Shown: piece by piece, positions 19,532-31,727 of the stretch
How the letters are laid out: each line of letters begins with the position of its first letter
How positions within the stretch are numbered: position 1 is the stretch's first letter
NCBI GenBank assembly: GCA_022925895.1
Contig: JAKSYS010000377.1
Location: 1-59,540 of the forward strand
From: Fragilaria crotonensis
Taxonomy: Eukaryota > Bacillariophyta > Fragilariophyceae > Fragilariales > Fragilariaceae
Direction: 5' to 3'
Length of the DNA: 59,540 bases
Made by a program: the position numbers and the translations under genes
The notes under the pieces: generated by a model
What the model was told of the DNA's origin: nothing
The model's database searches: none
What the model saw: the letters and a program-made list of their open reading frames with translations, nothing else

Positions 19532-20911
19532 ATGAAGAGACAACTTGGGGAGGTATCAGAAAAGGAGCATAATCAAACTACCTCAGCTCCTGGTAGACTC
19601 CACGCGCCCGGGGCTGTTCGTCACGCCGAAAAACGAAGAACTGGAACTTGTTCGTTTGCCGACCGCATCGCTACAGTATCTCTAGACTGCTTTCGACAGC
19701 ACATTCCGGAGTCGTTCCTCGAAGCACAAAAGCAAACGTGTGTGTCGGCAATTGTCGCTCACTTTAGTTCTGATGGACACTTGCAAGTACAGGGACTTGG
19801 GGTAGGAACCAAATTCCTACCTGAAAGAGTTCTGGAACAGACAGGATGATAGTTGAGGACGAACCGGCTGAGTACCTGGAAGGCTTAGATGGCCCTCTTA
19901 TCGTCGAGGGTACGGAATTCTTGTCCGTGATTGCCATGCTGAAGTCTTGGCACGACGAGCCTTTCGAAGGCAGTTGTACTTTGACATGCAAACAAGGCCG
20001 GATCGAAGCATCCTAGAAAAGGCTGCTAGTGGCCTTTTTCGCCTCAAGTCAGAGGTGACGCTGCACATGTATTCAAGCTCAGCGCCCTGTGGCAATTCAA
20101 CAATAAAAAAGTTTGCCACTATGCAGAAGGAAGTCTTTGATTCAAACATGGGTCCCAACGAATGGCCATCACGACACCACGAGGTCATTCCGCCGCATTC
20201 GTTGAAGTTGGGACAATTTGCGTTGCTGCTGAAGAAGGATAGGACAGTGACGGATGTTGTCAAGAGAGAGCCATTTGAAGGAGGAAAGTCGTGGCCTGCT
20301 AATAATTCTGATGACTGGTGTCCCCCAGGTACCACTATTGTCTGGTCCAATCAGGGGTCGTTGCATACGTGCTCTGACAAGATTTGTAGATGGAACTATT
20401 TGGGATTGCAAGGTCTCTCTGTCCTCATTGATAGAAGTACCCCTTTACATGGAAAGTCTGACAGTTGGGAGAAAATTTACCTCGTGCATTTGCCGACGGG
20501 CTATTTGTTGCCGAGCGGTGGCGAAGGGAAAGCGCCCTGACCAGGTATTCGCTTCATCATCCAGCCATTATGGAAACGGGCGTCTTAATGGATGTAACCG
20601 GTATTCTCGGTATGCATGATGAATCAGAATTCGGTCAAGACGTTCGCTTCAATTCCTCTCACTGCTATGCCTGGTGGCCTGGTTTGAACGGCGACCTGGA
20701 AGTGATCGATGGCAACAACGGCCTCGCATGTAGGGACAACAGCGTAAATCTGATATCGCGACTCAGCACAGCATCTTTGATTCGACTGCATGGTACGATG
20801 ACTGACAACGTGGATACAGTCACACTGCTCACCCTGAAATCGGTGCATTCGCTCAAGAGGCTGCTGTCGCCATGTTATGAATGCAAAGGAAGCAATATTG
20901 AACAACCATAA
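19532..20911 (+). pseudogene. ADAT1-like: ADAT1/ADAR-type RNA adenosine deaminase, frameshifted
   Basis: This family converts adenosine to inosine in tRNA (ADAT1/Tad1) or double-stranded RNA. The frame from 19532 gives DRIATVSLDCFRQHIPES and VGTKFLPERV, matching the N-terminal part of the deaminase domain. A second frame supplies the catalytic motif DCHAEVLARRAF (HAE at 19935-19943; His ligand and proton-donor Glu). It then gives the first Cys ligand in SSAPCGNST (about 20085) and the second in TCSDKICRWNYLGLQG (about 20370). A third frame has VGRKFTSCICRRAICCR, and a fourth HHPAIMETGVLMD, CYAWWPGLNGDLEVIDG and a tail to 20911. All catalytic residues are present. No double-stranded-RNA-binding domain precedes it, favouring ADAT1. 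Four frame changes (about 19845, 19915, 20440, 20535) have no clear splice sites. The last two may be consensus indels; the first pair could hide an intron. Confidence 0.75.
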
Positions 20912-21021
20912 ATTGTTTCGAGGTTGGAAAAGAAGAAGCTCGACACTGGCATAACTCAGCGGGATTTTTATTCATGGATTATTGCATTACATGGTATGTT
21001 ACGGCCAGGAAATGACTTGCC

Positions 21022-24000
21022 TTAGTCGTGCTCGCCACGAGCAGCCTTGTCACTCTGATCCACCAGCGCTCGGAAGATGCCGTTCTTCTTCTCAAGGAGG
21101 GCCTTTGGTGTGTCAAACTCGACTATTGTCCCCTGGTCAAGAACCAACACTCTATCGCTATCCATGATTGTATTCAATCGATGGGCGATCGTAAGGATTG
21201 TGGCATCGGCGAAATTTTCACGAATCATACTTTGAATAAGACCATCGGTTGTGTTGTCGATGCTTGCTGTCGCTTCGTCCATTATCAGAATCTTAGGCTT
21301 CCTCAAGAGCGATCTCGCGATACACAAGAGCTGACGTTGGCCTTGAGAGAAGTTCTCACCACCCTCGGACACCATTTCTTCTAATCCCTTGGGAAGAACA
21401 GCGATTACCTCAGCCATCTGAACTTTCTTCAACACATTCCAGAGCTCTTCTTCAGATGCGGTGCGAAATGGATCAAGGTTGTAACGGATTGTGTTCGAGA
21501 ACATGACAGGGTCCTGAGGAATGATAGAGAGATTAAGTCGAAGCGTCGTGGTTCCAATTTTTCCCACATCGACTCCATCAATTAAGATCTGACCCCCATC
21601 GGCCTCAAGCTCAGATATGCGGAAAAGGACGATCATGAGGCTCGACTTTCCAGATCCGGTTCTGCCAACCACGCCGATTTTCTCTCCCCCGGCGATGGAC
21701 AGAGAAAGATCTTTGAGAACCATAGGGCCATCTCGGTAGCGCATACTTGCGTGCTTAATCTCTATCTCGCCATTGGTTGGCCAAGAACCCTGTGGCGGGT
21801 CGTTTTCAGGAACCTCGGATGGCGCTTCGGCGGCAATGTTGTTAGAATAGAAAAGAACCCGCTCAACTGAGTTCATATCTGCCTCAACAGTAGCAATCAT
21901 GCGAACTCCGTGCTTGAGATATCCTGTGACCTCAATGGCGTATGAAAGCGCCAAACCCAACCAGCCAGCAGGGATGAAGTTGCTGGAATGGGTGCCAACG
22001 GCAATTCCTCCAATGAAAGCACCGATTATCCCTCCCAACACGTCCAGACGCAACCCGAGCCAGTTGCTGGTTAGTTGCACCAAAACGTACGATGCGTTCA
22101 TGGTGTCGAAGGATTGTTGGCATTGGGCGAAGAACCGACTTTCTTCTCCATAGGCTCGGATGGTCGAGGTACCGGAAAGCGTCTGAGAGAAGTCAGCAAA
22201 AATTGGAGAGTTTGCAATACTGTTCACTCGCTGAAGCTCCGTAGACGTCTTTCTGAACCATTTTTGGATGACATAATAAATGTATCCGATTGGTATAAGT
22301 GGCACTAGGAAAGTTCCCTTCGTCGCAGCAATAATGGCAGCGATGGCTCCCAGAACGCTGAAAATAGTAGAGATTCCCTGCCCGAGACTCTGTGTTAGCT
22401 GCAAGTCAATCTTATCCATGTCGGCTGAAAAACGGTTCAAAATGCGACCAACAGGAGTAACATCAAAGAAAGCAACAGGTGCACGGAGGACACTTGCAGT
22501 GAGATCCTCGTGGAGCTTCTTCGATGCACCAAGGCGGTGCACTGCCATCATGATGGCTCGGAGCGTCAAACCAAGCACACCCAAAAGGCCAAAAAGGGCG
22601 TAGATTCCTAGGTAAAAATTTGTCTCGGAACCGTTGAGAGGTTCGCCGCCCGCCTGAGCTGAGGTTGCAGCAGTTGCCCAAATAGCCAGCCAAAATGAAG
22701 CCATGATTTCCGAAGCACGACCGATACCTTGAATCACCAGGACCGAGACGACAACCCACCAGCCACCAGCTCGAGCGTATCGTACGTAAGCAGTTCCTGA
22801 TACATTTCCTTCTTCTCTCTCTTCATCTTTCACAAGGTGCTTGCCTTTTTCCTTCATGTCCGACTTTTTCTTCTGTTCTGCAAGAGTTTCCAGTTTCTCA
22901 GGCTCAAGCGTTTTGACTCCCTCATCCTTCTTAACTGCTTGATCGTCGGATTCATTAGGTCTTCTCCATGCATCTTGGAAACATCAACTGCACCTTGAAA
23001 ATCAACTCCTTGGGCAACAAGGTCGTCATACGTTCCTTCGTGTGCAATGCGGCCTTTTTCCATAACGATGACTTTATCGCAGCGCGACAAGAAATGAACA
23101 TGGTGCGTCACCAACACACGAGTGATTCCCTTCGCTATGTCTCCAGCGATAGCTTTAGCAAAAAGGTGCTCACCAACATGAGCATCGACTGCAGATAGTG
23201 GGTCGTCCATCATCAACACCTTGGTATCCGTGGAATAAAGAGCTCGAGCTAAAGATACTCGCGCTTTCTGTCCACCACTCAGGTTAATGCCTCTTTCCCC
23301 GATTTCAGTGAAGTCACCAGCTGGCAGGGCGGCCAGATCATCCGCCAAAGCACACGCCTCAATAACGCTATCGTACCGCGCCTCATCAAACTCACGGCCG
23401 AACAACACATTACCACGTAGAGTGTCGTTCACAACCCAAGACGTTTGCGCTGCATAAGCCACAAATCCAGCGCGATTGGCTCCTCCTAGCTTCATGTAGA
23501 CCTTCGATCCGAGAATAGGTTCCATTTCGCCCAGCATAGCCGACAGAAACGACGACTTTCCAGATCCAACAGGTCCGACAACAGCAACGAGACTACCCCG
23601 ATTAATAGTACATGTGAGATTCTGAAGAGTAATACTTGGGCCTTTTGTCTTCCCTTCTTCATCTAAACTGGTGGCAACACTTTGCGCAATACTGTGCTGT
23701 GTGGCACTGATAGGAACAACATCTTCATCGGAAGTCTCCACATTTTCCTTCTTGGTACTGCGTCGTTGTCTTTTTGGCCTCTTCTTCGCTTCATCTTGAA
23801 TTGGTCGAATCTCTGGTAAGTCAGGATCAATCCACGAGAAGGATCCGTTCTTGATAGAGATGATTCCTTGAGGATCCATAGCATCCTCGCCGTTTTCAGG
23901 TGGTTCCGATACGTATTCATTGAGTTCAGGGAAACCCAAAAAGCGCTCGAGACGGTGTAGCGAAATCTTGGATTGGATGTACTGCAGGAGACCCATGGGC

Positions 24001-25283
24001 ATGAAGGCAAATGGGAAGCGCATTATATTGAACAAGGCAACCGTCGTAAACGCCGTGGCCGCATCAAGTGGCTTGTCCTGAAAGTTGACGTAGGCGGTAA
24101 AGACCAAGATAGGCTGCAGGATAGGAGCAGATAACAGAATCAGAGAGAATCCGACCGCCGAGACGTATGACAAGAGAGTTAACGCTTTAAGCTCTTCATG
24201 TCGAAGTTTCCCGACCTCTTGACCAAAGGGTTTCTCCCAGGCGTAGAATTTGATGATGCGGATACCACCAAGGATTTCGTTTAACATTTTGACACGTAAA
24301 TCACTGAATTTGAGGACCTTGACTCTCATCTTGCTAACAGTTCCAAAGACCAAAACATTAATGGGCATCAAGAAGACCATGAAAGCCACACCAACCCACG
24401 TTGCGTGTCCCACCTGTAGATAGATGAGAGCGAGAGCAATAATAATCTGCATCGGAGCAACCAAAGTCATACCAACGAATTGCAAGAAGCGTTGAAGTTG
24501 GGCAGTGTCATTGGACATCATGTTGACGATCTGACCAGTCGAGGTTTTCGCCCTGCCGCCTGCGGAAACACGCAAGGACTTACGATACAACATGGTGGAG
24601 ACGGCTGTGCGAACAAACACAGCACAATGCGACATGATGACCTGATGTCGAGTCTGTAACAAGGCAATCAAGAGAGGTAAAACAGCAAGAGCAACTACCT
24701 CTATCCAAGGATGGACGAATGTGTGGGGATCGTCAAGGGTACGTCCACTTTGAAAGAAACGAACAAGATCGTTCAGGATCAATACCGGTACAAACGTCAA
24801 GAGCGCACTGACTACGTAGAGGAGAATTGCCCACACAACCAACCAGCCACCAAAACCCTTGACAACCGCAGAAGCTATCCCTGGTTCCAGCAGTTTAGGT
24901 TTCTTGACCTTTTTCTTCTCACGCTCAGTCGCACATGCCGCAAGTTTCTTCTCGTATTTCGCTTGCTTCTCCGCGTTGATTGCGTTCACTTTGAGAGTTT
25001 GTTCGTCCCATGCTGCTTGCGTTACAGAGTAAGCACGACCCGCCAAGTCTTCTTTAGAGGGAACTCCGATGTCCTCCGCTTCAATCAGTTTGTTGGCTCC
25101 GACTTTCAGTAGAGGCGTCAGGAATGACAACGTCCATCGCGAGAAGATTCCGGAGCGATCCTCTAGTGATGCATCCCAAACGCCAAGATCGGTGCCGGTC
25201 AGAATCTTCTTTCCACTCTTCGTAACAGAGGCATCTGCAGAAGAATTCGGTTCTTCTTTTGCGCCTTCTGTGGGATTGCTCAT
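21022..25283 (-). CDS. ABCC-type (MRP) full ABC transporter, one frameshift
   Basis: A full-size ABC exporter of the MRP/ABCC subfamily, which moves glutathione conjugates and other organic anions across the vacuolar or plasma membrane. It starts at ATG 25283 ([14 protein letters not shown]) without an added TMD0 bundle. In order: TMD1; NBD1 with Walker [13 protein letters not shown] (about 23570), signature [14 protein letters not shown] and Walker B VLMMDD; a charged linker; TMD2; NBD2 with Walker [12 protein letters not shown] (about 21650), signature [16 protein letters not shown] and Walker [13 protein letters not shown]. The NBD1 Walker B ends in Asp, where Glu is catalytic, as is usual for the degenerate site of ABCC proteins. 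One base near 22957 shifts the frame in the linker: 774 codons precede it, and about 640 follow in the -1 frame, ending at 21022. The joined protein is about 1,415 residues. It is convergent with the deaminase relic. Confidence 0.88.
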
Positions 25284-25986
25284 CTCTTTTCCAATTCTGC
25301 GTTTGCAACGAAGCAAGGTTAGTGCTCGAAAACGAGGGTCTCGCAAACGAGTCTCGCCAGTTATCTTTCTATGGCAACTCTAGAAGTGAGTTTGCAAGTA
25401 TTATGTTTACGTTTGTTGACCTGGGGGAGTGAGTCACTTGCCAGCTTGCCAGAGCGGAAGACTTCGTTTTCTTGTGTGAATGGAGTTTTCAATGACATCA
25501 GACGTCGAACGAAGCGCGCGGGAGTACAACTGGATTGTACGTACGCACAAACCTGGGACTATAGAGTGTAGATGCCTGTAATAGAACTTGCAGGTATTCT
25601 TCATATGCAAATACGTATACATTAATAAAATGTGAAAGTACTTGTCATGTCTGACGCATGACGTAGTATCACAGCTGGCCTACTTGTACTCGGTACCCAC
25701 GCACACATTCGTCAGAATCACTGACACTCGATACAAAACATATCTGAAACAATCTCTCTCTCTCGCTGTATCTTCTATGTACCTGTAACCTGTACCCATT
25801 ACCCTGTACCCCGTACAACAGTACCCTGTATCCTGTATCATACATGCACTTCGGCGCATCCTACTGTCACCAGTTTACAGTTTTCGTATCCAAGTACTGG
25901 TACCGGTACTCCGGTATATGTATGCAGTGGTTGCATTCTGTAATTAATATGCATACATTCATACTGGAGTACAACGCAAGTCCCGA
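25284..25986. other. Intergenic with GTAC/GTACC-rich island
   Basis: It contains the presumed promoter of the ABC transporter. Around 25680-25960 it is strongly enriched in GTACC, GTACTGGTACC and CCTGTACCC words. No gene is supported. Confidence 0.4.
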
Positions 25987-27673
25987 GTCCCGAGCAGGCC
26001 TCATTATTTTCTTGTAAATACGAAAAGAACGAAAACTGATGTTTTCGGTAGTTTTGAAAAAAAAAAAATTCGGCTTGAATTCGGTAGAAATTGTTTGTCG
26101 TTGTTTACTCACCATTAAGTGGCTTAAATTTCCTCTTTTTCTTTCCAAATGAACATATTACTAAGTGTTCCAACTCTCCAGCCATGGTTCTGTAATGTTT
26201 GCATTTGTTAAATTCAGTCCAAAGAACACTGTTCATTGTACCTTTCAATACGGATCCCATTGCTGTCCCAGTCAGGAGGGCAAAGTCAGATTCCACCAAG
26301 CTCATATTGGACATGGTGCACTAGCAAAACCACCACAATATTCTTTCACTGGATTCCACTCTTAACCTAGTTGGCCCAAACAATCTTTGAAGGATTGAAG
26401 TTCACTCTGTGAGCTGTTGGCTAGTAGCAGAATCCAATCTCATCTTGAATCCTTCGTCACGGTGACATTGTGCAATATTGAACAAGATATTGGAGAAGGG
26501 CATCATTGTAAAACCTCCCCCCCTCAACACCTTTTACCAACAAGAGGCAATCCATCTGATGTTGTGGTGCTTCTTTGGATGATCCCGTGGTGCCATGCAA
26601 CACAGCCCCCACCGGAAGATCTGGTAGAGCAGCAGGGGGGGGATAATGTCAGAAAGGACCCTGCCAGAATCCATCCTCCTCTACACTTGGCTCTCCAAGA
26701 AATTTGGTAAAATGTAGAATAATATTAGCACACAGGCCACTCCTTCCTCCAGGACCTTGTCACAGTTGGTGACCCCGCTTCACTGCTGCTTGCTTCCCTT
26801 CTTAGTACTCAATGAACCAGCATCTGCTGCTTCTCCCATCAAGCCAATGCTTTTTCCATCCCACTGCAGCTTCTGCTGCAAATCGTTACCAGAAAGATGA
26901 CACAACTGTAAGAGAAGAACCCTTTCAAATGAGCTTCCATTGTTCCCCTCTTATTTAGGCAAAATTCTGAATTCTGCTGTTGGCAACTCTGTTTTACACC
27001 CTCCACTAGAAGATCTTGCTCTACATCTGTCAACAAGAACAATTAGTTTTGGCACCATGTATTCATCAAGAAGGGCGGAAGCTCTACTGTGTTGCATAAT
27101 CTGATTCTTGACAATTGCTTCTGGTTGTCTTTTTTACTATAGTACCTTTATTGTTGCATGTTTTTGCAGTCACCAATGTGAAGTTCTCTTCTCTTGTTAG
27201 TGTGCTGTGAAAACACTGTGATGCATCATGTTCTTGCTTCAAAGTATGGCAAATGAAGCATTTAAGCAGTGCAACATGGGCGTGCTTTATGCATATTTGT
27301 TGCCCTCTTGTAATTGGGGTCAGGAATGTGGCGTCATTGTTGCCATTGGCAAAGTTTGTACACAGCAGCCGTCATGCCATACCCTACACATCTTTTGACA
27401 TCAGATGACCTCAACAAATCTGCAAAACGTACTTAAGATATCAATTTTGATGGAATTTCAAAGTATCTATGGCCTTCTTGGGTGTCATGGTGAGTACTTT
27501 GTCACTTCAGATTTCTTAATTCACTCCTTTATCACTATCCCTCTGACTGTCAAAGTTTGACCATTTTTAACACGGCGTTGTACGAGAGAAAAGTGCCACG
27601 TCACCGTTATTTTCGGTAGTTTCGCAGACCTTAATTTCGGAAAAATCGCAAAATAATGAGGCCTGGTCCCGAG
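25987..27673. mobile_element. hAT-type transposon, 1.67 kb, 8-bp target duplication
   Basis: The element spans 25995-27665. Its termini are perfect 16-bp inverted repeats, CAGGCCTCATTATTTT, followed by weaker similarity that shares a TTTTCGGTAGTTT motif in opposite orientation. Flanking GTCCCGAG occurs exactly at both sides (25987-25994 and 27666-27673). An 8-bp duplication with CAG-starting ends is diagnostic of the hAT superfamily. Inside I find only short open frames and no recognisable transposase, so it is probably a non-autonomous or internally eroded copy. Confidence 0.85.
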
Positions 27674-28180
27674 TCCCGAAACTCGCAACGACAATGTTGG
27701 TTTATATGTACGTATGTCAATTGTCAGTGTCATGCAACTGCGTAGTCTGTACAGTACCATACCACAGTCCATTTCGAGTGGTATTATGAAACGTGTTTAC
27801 GACTTCTCCGGAGTCCGGAGTCCGGAGTATCGTACTGAAGCGGTACACCTAAAAAGTACTATACTACCGGTACCAGGTTTGTTGTTCATACTTGTATGCA
27901 TATAGGGAGTATGACATACATGTATGCATACTGCTGTATTCAGAATACCAAAAGTAGTACGTCAAAGTCCGTTGTCACAAGTCGCAACGGGCATGAGCCA
28001 GGAGTGGCCTGGAGGCACGTTAATTTAATGCTATCTCCCGGATTCCAGCATTATGTTCCTAACTTTGACCCTGACCCTGACGCGGCGCCAAAAATAAGCA
28101 GTTTTTGCCTGTGTGCCTAATCAGAGCCTGAATTTCGCCCAAATAAGCACATCTAAATTAAGTGTGCTCTGCCCTGAGTG
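27674..28180. other. Intergenic with GTAC-rich island
   Basis: No gene. GTAC, GTACCGGTAC and CCGGAGTCCGGAGT words dominate 27700-27960. The sequence around 28080-28150 (GGCGCC, AATAAGC motifs) may be the left margin of the hAT relic that follows, but I could not define its inverted ends. Confidence 0.3.
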
Positions 28181-28279
28181 GAACATTCATCTGATTGGTG
28201 TGGCTTCTGATGGAGCTTGGCTGCAATGTGACGGGCCGCGTTGCCGGTGTGGTTACCACCAGGCTTGCCTCTCCCATGC

Positions 28280-29480
28280 ATGAAAGATGATGCCCTTTGA
28301 CTCGCATTTGGTGCGGAGCCCACCAACTAGACCTAGCTAGTGATAATGTCATCAAGGAGCGGTTCTTCGACATCATGACAGCTTTTGTCTTTCATCGCCC
28401 GTGTCAATTAAATTTGAGGGATTGCAACCATGAAGACAGGATGCCCTCGCATTGTCAACAGATGGCTATCAAGAACAGCAAAGATTACGAAATGGTTTAA
28501 GATCCACCACCAACAGTTGCTTCAACACATAGAATCAAAGCATCGTCCTGCATTGGCACCACCATGTATCTGGTGCTGGGTTTCGTCAATGGCTATGCAG
28601 CACTTTACACATCATCCTTCAGATGCCTTTTGCTCCATCCAAGGCTTAACAAGCAACCCTTCTAGAGCAGCAGCAGGCAGCATTGCATAGTAGCCTTGTG
28701 GGATTTTTGAAGGAGGATGTTGGAGTGGGGCGTCCACTTGATACTGAAGCCCTTGGAGATTGGGATTTGTTGACCTGCCCATGTTAGTATAGAGGATGGA
28801 AAGTATGGGTGCCTCTTTCAAGTGTCCACGAATTCTGATGTTGTCTTGCAAGCTGGATTGAAATGATGATTTTGATGTAGAAACAATGATTGATGTTGAC
28901 AGAAACAATTTGTTTTAGGCCATTGGCCAAGTTTATGTCGCAGCCTGCAATCGGATTTATAGCATTGCAATCACAATAATGATCCGTTCATTGATCCTAC
29001 CACCACGGTACTACCTTCTGTGCTGCTTCCTCATGAGATTGTCAAGCTTTCTGCTTTCCAACAATTTCTTCAGAGAATTTGTATGGGCACATTTTGTTTG
29101 GATGACCGCTACGCAACCTATCAGATTTATTTGATCGCAGATGACTAGAAGGCACTCTAGCATGCACAGTAAACAGATTGTGTGTTGAAGGTGGGTGCAA
29201 TTGGTGATCAGATTTCAGGCAGTTCAAGTTTCAAGGAAGGATGGAGTATGATTGCTGGATCTCGATTGCAGAATTTGATTGATTATTGTGGTGTCGTGGC
29301 AACCTTGTTCCCTGGTATGAGCACTGTTGAGTCTGATTTTTTTGTTCTTCATCAGGAGTAAGATGGATTTCAAGAACAACTTTCTGACATCCTCAGATTG
29401 GAAGGTGTTATGCAAGCTAAGCAATATTGTTTCATTCAACAACTCCTCCCACCTGAAAGGAATGTTCCATGAAATTCCCC
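28280..29480 (+). pseudogene. Degenerate hAT transposase
   Basis: Plus-strand fragments in different frames keep the order of a hAT transposase. RIWCGAHQLDLA (about 28300) matches the conserved W-C-x-H-x-L-D block. Next come CPRIVNRWLSRTAKITKWFK (about 28433-28495) and HRPALAPPCIWCW (about 28540). At the C-terminal dimerisation region, DYCGVVATLFPGMSTVESDF (29281-29340) and then LEGVMQAKQYCFIQQLL (from about 29399) are clear. Many stops and frame changes separate them, so it is dead. It is distinct from the hAT element at 26.0-27.7 kb, which ends 600 bases upstream. Confidence 0.7.
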
Positions 29481-29499
29481 AAGAATTGATTGGATGATG

Positions 29500-30125
29500 C
29501 AGAGTGCACAGTCCCGCTCTAAAGAAGATACACTGCATGATCTTGCTCCAAGGCTCCTCTATCATCCTCCGTCTTCAGCATGCTACTGGTACGCTAGCAG
29601 CTTGCATAGCAGTGCACGAGGATGTCTACGTGGAAATGAGTATGCACTTCTACTGCCTAAAAAAGGCGCATTAATTCGAATTCGGCGCCTAAAATAGCTT
29701 ATTCGAGGAAAATAAGACTACGAAGTACCATACCGCCCTGAATAAATGCCTGAGATCATGGCGCAAAGCGCAAAAGTCCAAATCCATGGGCTACTAGTAG
29801 TAGACGCTCTATGTCATAATGCCATACATGCATCTTCCTGGACAGCCAGTAGACTCCTAATGTACTGGATACTAGAGTACCAGTACCTAAATACTGACGT
29901 ACAGTATCAAAACACACTGGAACATTCGTTCCCATTCGTCAAACGTTCCACATCGAGTTCTCTGCGTTTCCAAGAAGTCCCCGGAACATCGACAAGGCCG
30001 ATCGTCTGAGTACACCCGATACACAACAAAATCCTACAGTAACAACTTGTACCTGGTTGCACGCTCGCTTTAAAAGGTGCGTCGAACGACTGCGGCGCAA
30101 TTCTCGATCACGGACAAGTGTCGAT
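29500..30125. other. Intergenic, upstream of HSF
   Basis: It has short open frames only. GTAC words are frequent at 29580-29900. The sequence just before 30126 probably includes the HSF promoter; no defined element recognised. Confidence 0.3.
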
Positions 30126-31652
30126 ATGTTGGCACATCTGAAGACGAAAGGAAGAGAGCCGAATAAGTCAGCAGATTCTAGTGCTGAAGGGCCTGATCAG
30201 CACGAGAGCTCCTCGACAGTCTCGTTGGCTTCGGCATCTTTGGCGGCCCAGGTAGAATGCCCTACAACGAAGCTTACTTGCGATGCTCTGTGCTCATTGA
30301 GCTGTGCGCCGCCTTCATCGATTCAAAACTGTAGGTTAGAATTTGATTCGTCGGACGAGAAGAGATGCCCGAAGAAGGGGGTTATGGGATGTCCCAAGCA
30401 GGAGCACCAATTACCCATGTTCCTTTCCAGTAAGTCATGCTTTGTGAAGCCTGTTTTCTCAGAATGCGGGCTCCTTCTCGTCTACCAGAGGTCGTTTGAT
30501 TGTTCAGTCAAATCCGTTGTTCTTTTCTTCAAGATTCAGTGTTGGCGGCAGTTCGACCACGCAACAAGCTGTGATCGTCTACGCCAACAACAGCATGTCA
30601 CAAGGCTCGGCGTACGACGTGCTTGCGCCTCGAGTGTTGCGGTGCTGAAAAAGAACCATGGACTATGGTGGTATATTGCTCTCCAGTACCTGCTACCTGG
30701 TAGTGTCGTAGTGTTGCATCCTTGTACTGTGGTGTTGTGGCCGTGAGCCTGCTGGTACTTGTACTTATACGACGTACGGAGTACCAGTAGCGATCGGCCA
30801 TCGACCTAAAAAGCACTCGAATGACTTCACCCATGTTTTCACAATGCATTTACTGTGGGCTTGCTCTGCGGCCATTCTGATAACTAATGAAAATTCCTTG
30901 TCTGAGCAGAAACGTACCATATGATCGACCGGTGCGATCCATCAATCGCAACTTGGTCATCGAGCGGTGATAGCTTCGTCGTAAAAAGCGTGGAGAGGTT
31001 TGCCACAGCCGTCCTTCCAATGTACTTCAAGCACAGCAATTTCTCGTCGTTTGCGCGACAGCTTAATTTCTATGGCTTCCGCAAGTTGAAGGCCGAACCA
31101 ATTCTGACTGCCGACTTTGATGCCGGCACTGCATGCTATGTCCGATTCTACCACGACAAATTTCAGAAGGACAGGCCGGAGCTTCTCGCTCACATAAAAC
31201 GCGCCACAAAGTCGGATCAGCAGTCGAAGGACGATGTGGAGGATTTAAAGATGGAAATCAACAAAATGAAGGATTGTATCAATGCGATGTCATCTGAATA
31301 CGAGCGACGATTCACTGAAATGTCCTACGAATACAATAGACGAATCACCGCGTTATCTGCCGAGTACGACAAGTTAGCTGTGTTGATGCATCAGGTCCTC
31401 TCGTCTCAGTCAGAGTCCCCACACACTTCTTTTTTTGTTGGTTCACCGGCGCCTGCGAAGAGTGGCGTCCCGGATCTGATGCACTCCCTATCGCAGGTCG
31501 CAGCTATGAGTTTACATAATTCACTTCGGCCGCCCAGCTTACCAGCTGCTAACTCGACCGATGACTCGCCGCACGGATATGCTTCTCGTGCGAAACGGTC
31601 AACAGATTCCGAAGAGGCTGGGGCCTCGGCGTCACGTCCAAGATTAATGTAG
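30126..31652 (+). CDS. HSF: Heat-shock-factor family transcription factor
   Basis: HSF proteins bind GAA-type heat-shock elements through a winged-helix domain; the family is greatly expanded in diatoms. The ATG at 30126 starts a 101-codon Ser-rich, low-complexity leader. A 480-bp intron (30430-30909, GTAAGT...GAGCAG, phase 1) falls inside the DNA-binding domain, joining LPMFLS to [16 protein letters not shown]. The domain continues with [18 protein letters not shown] and the recognition helix [17 protein letters not shown], all strongly conserved. The wing region ends at [20 protein letters not shown] predicted coiled coil (about [17 protein letters not shown] to LMHQVL) would mediate oligomerisation. 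The tail is Ser-rich and ends [19 protein letters not shown]. Spliced length is 348 residues with no frameshift. The helicase gene is convergent 75 bp downstream. Confidence 0.92.
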
Positions 31653-31727
31653 CAACAATGGGATAATGCGAAAACGTTAATTTTGCGACTGGCATCGATT
31701 TACGGCTGCAGCAGTCATGTAGATGGC

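Noticed and set aside
21022-25283. Two separate half-size ABC transporters
   Set aside because: The alternate frame of the linker stays open and continuous through the junction, so a single full transporter with one indel explains it better.
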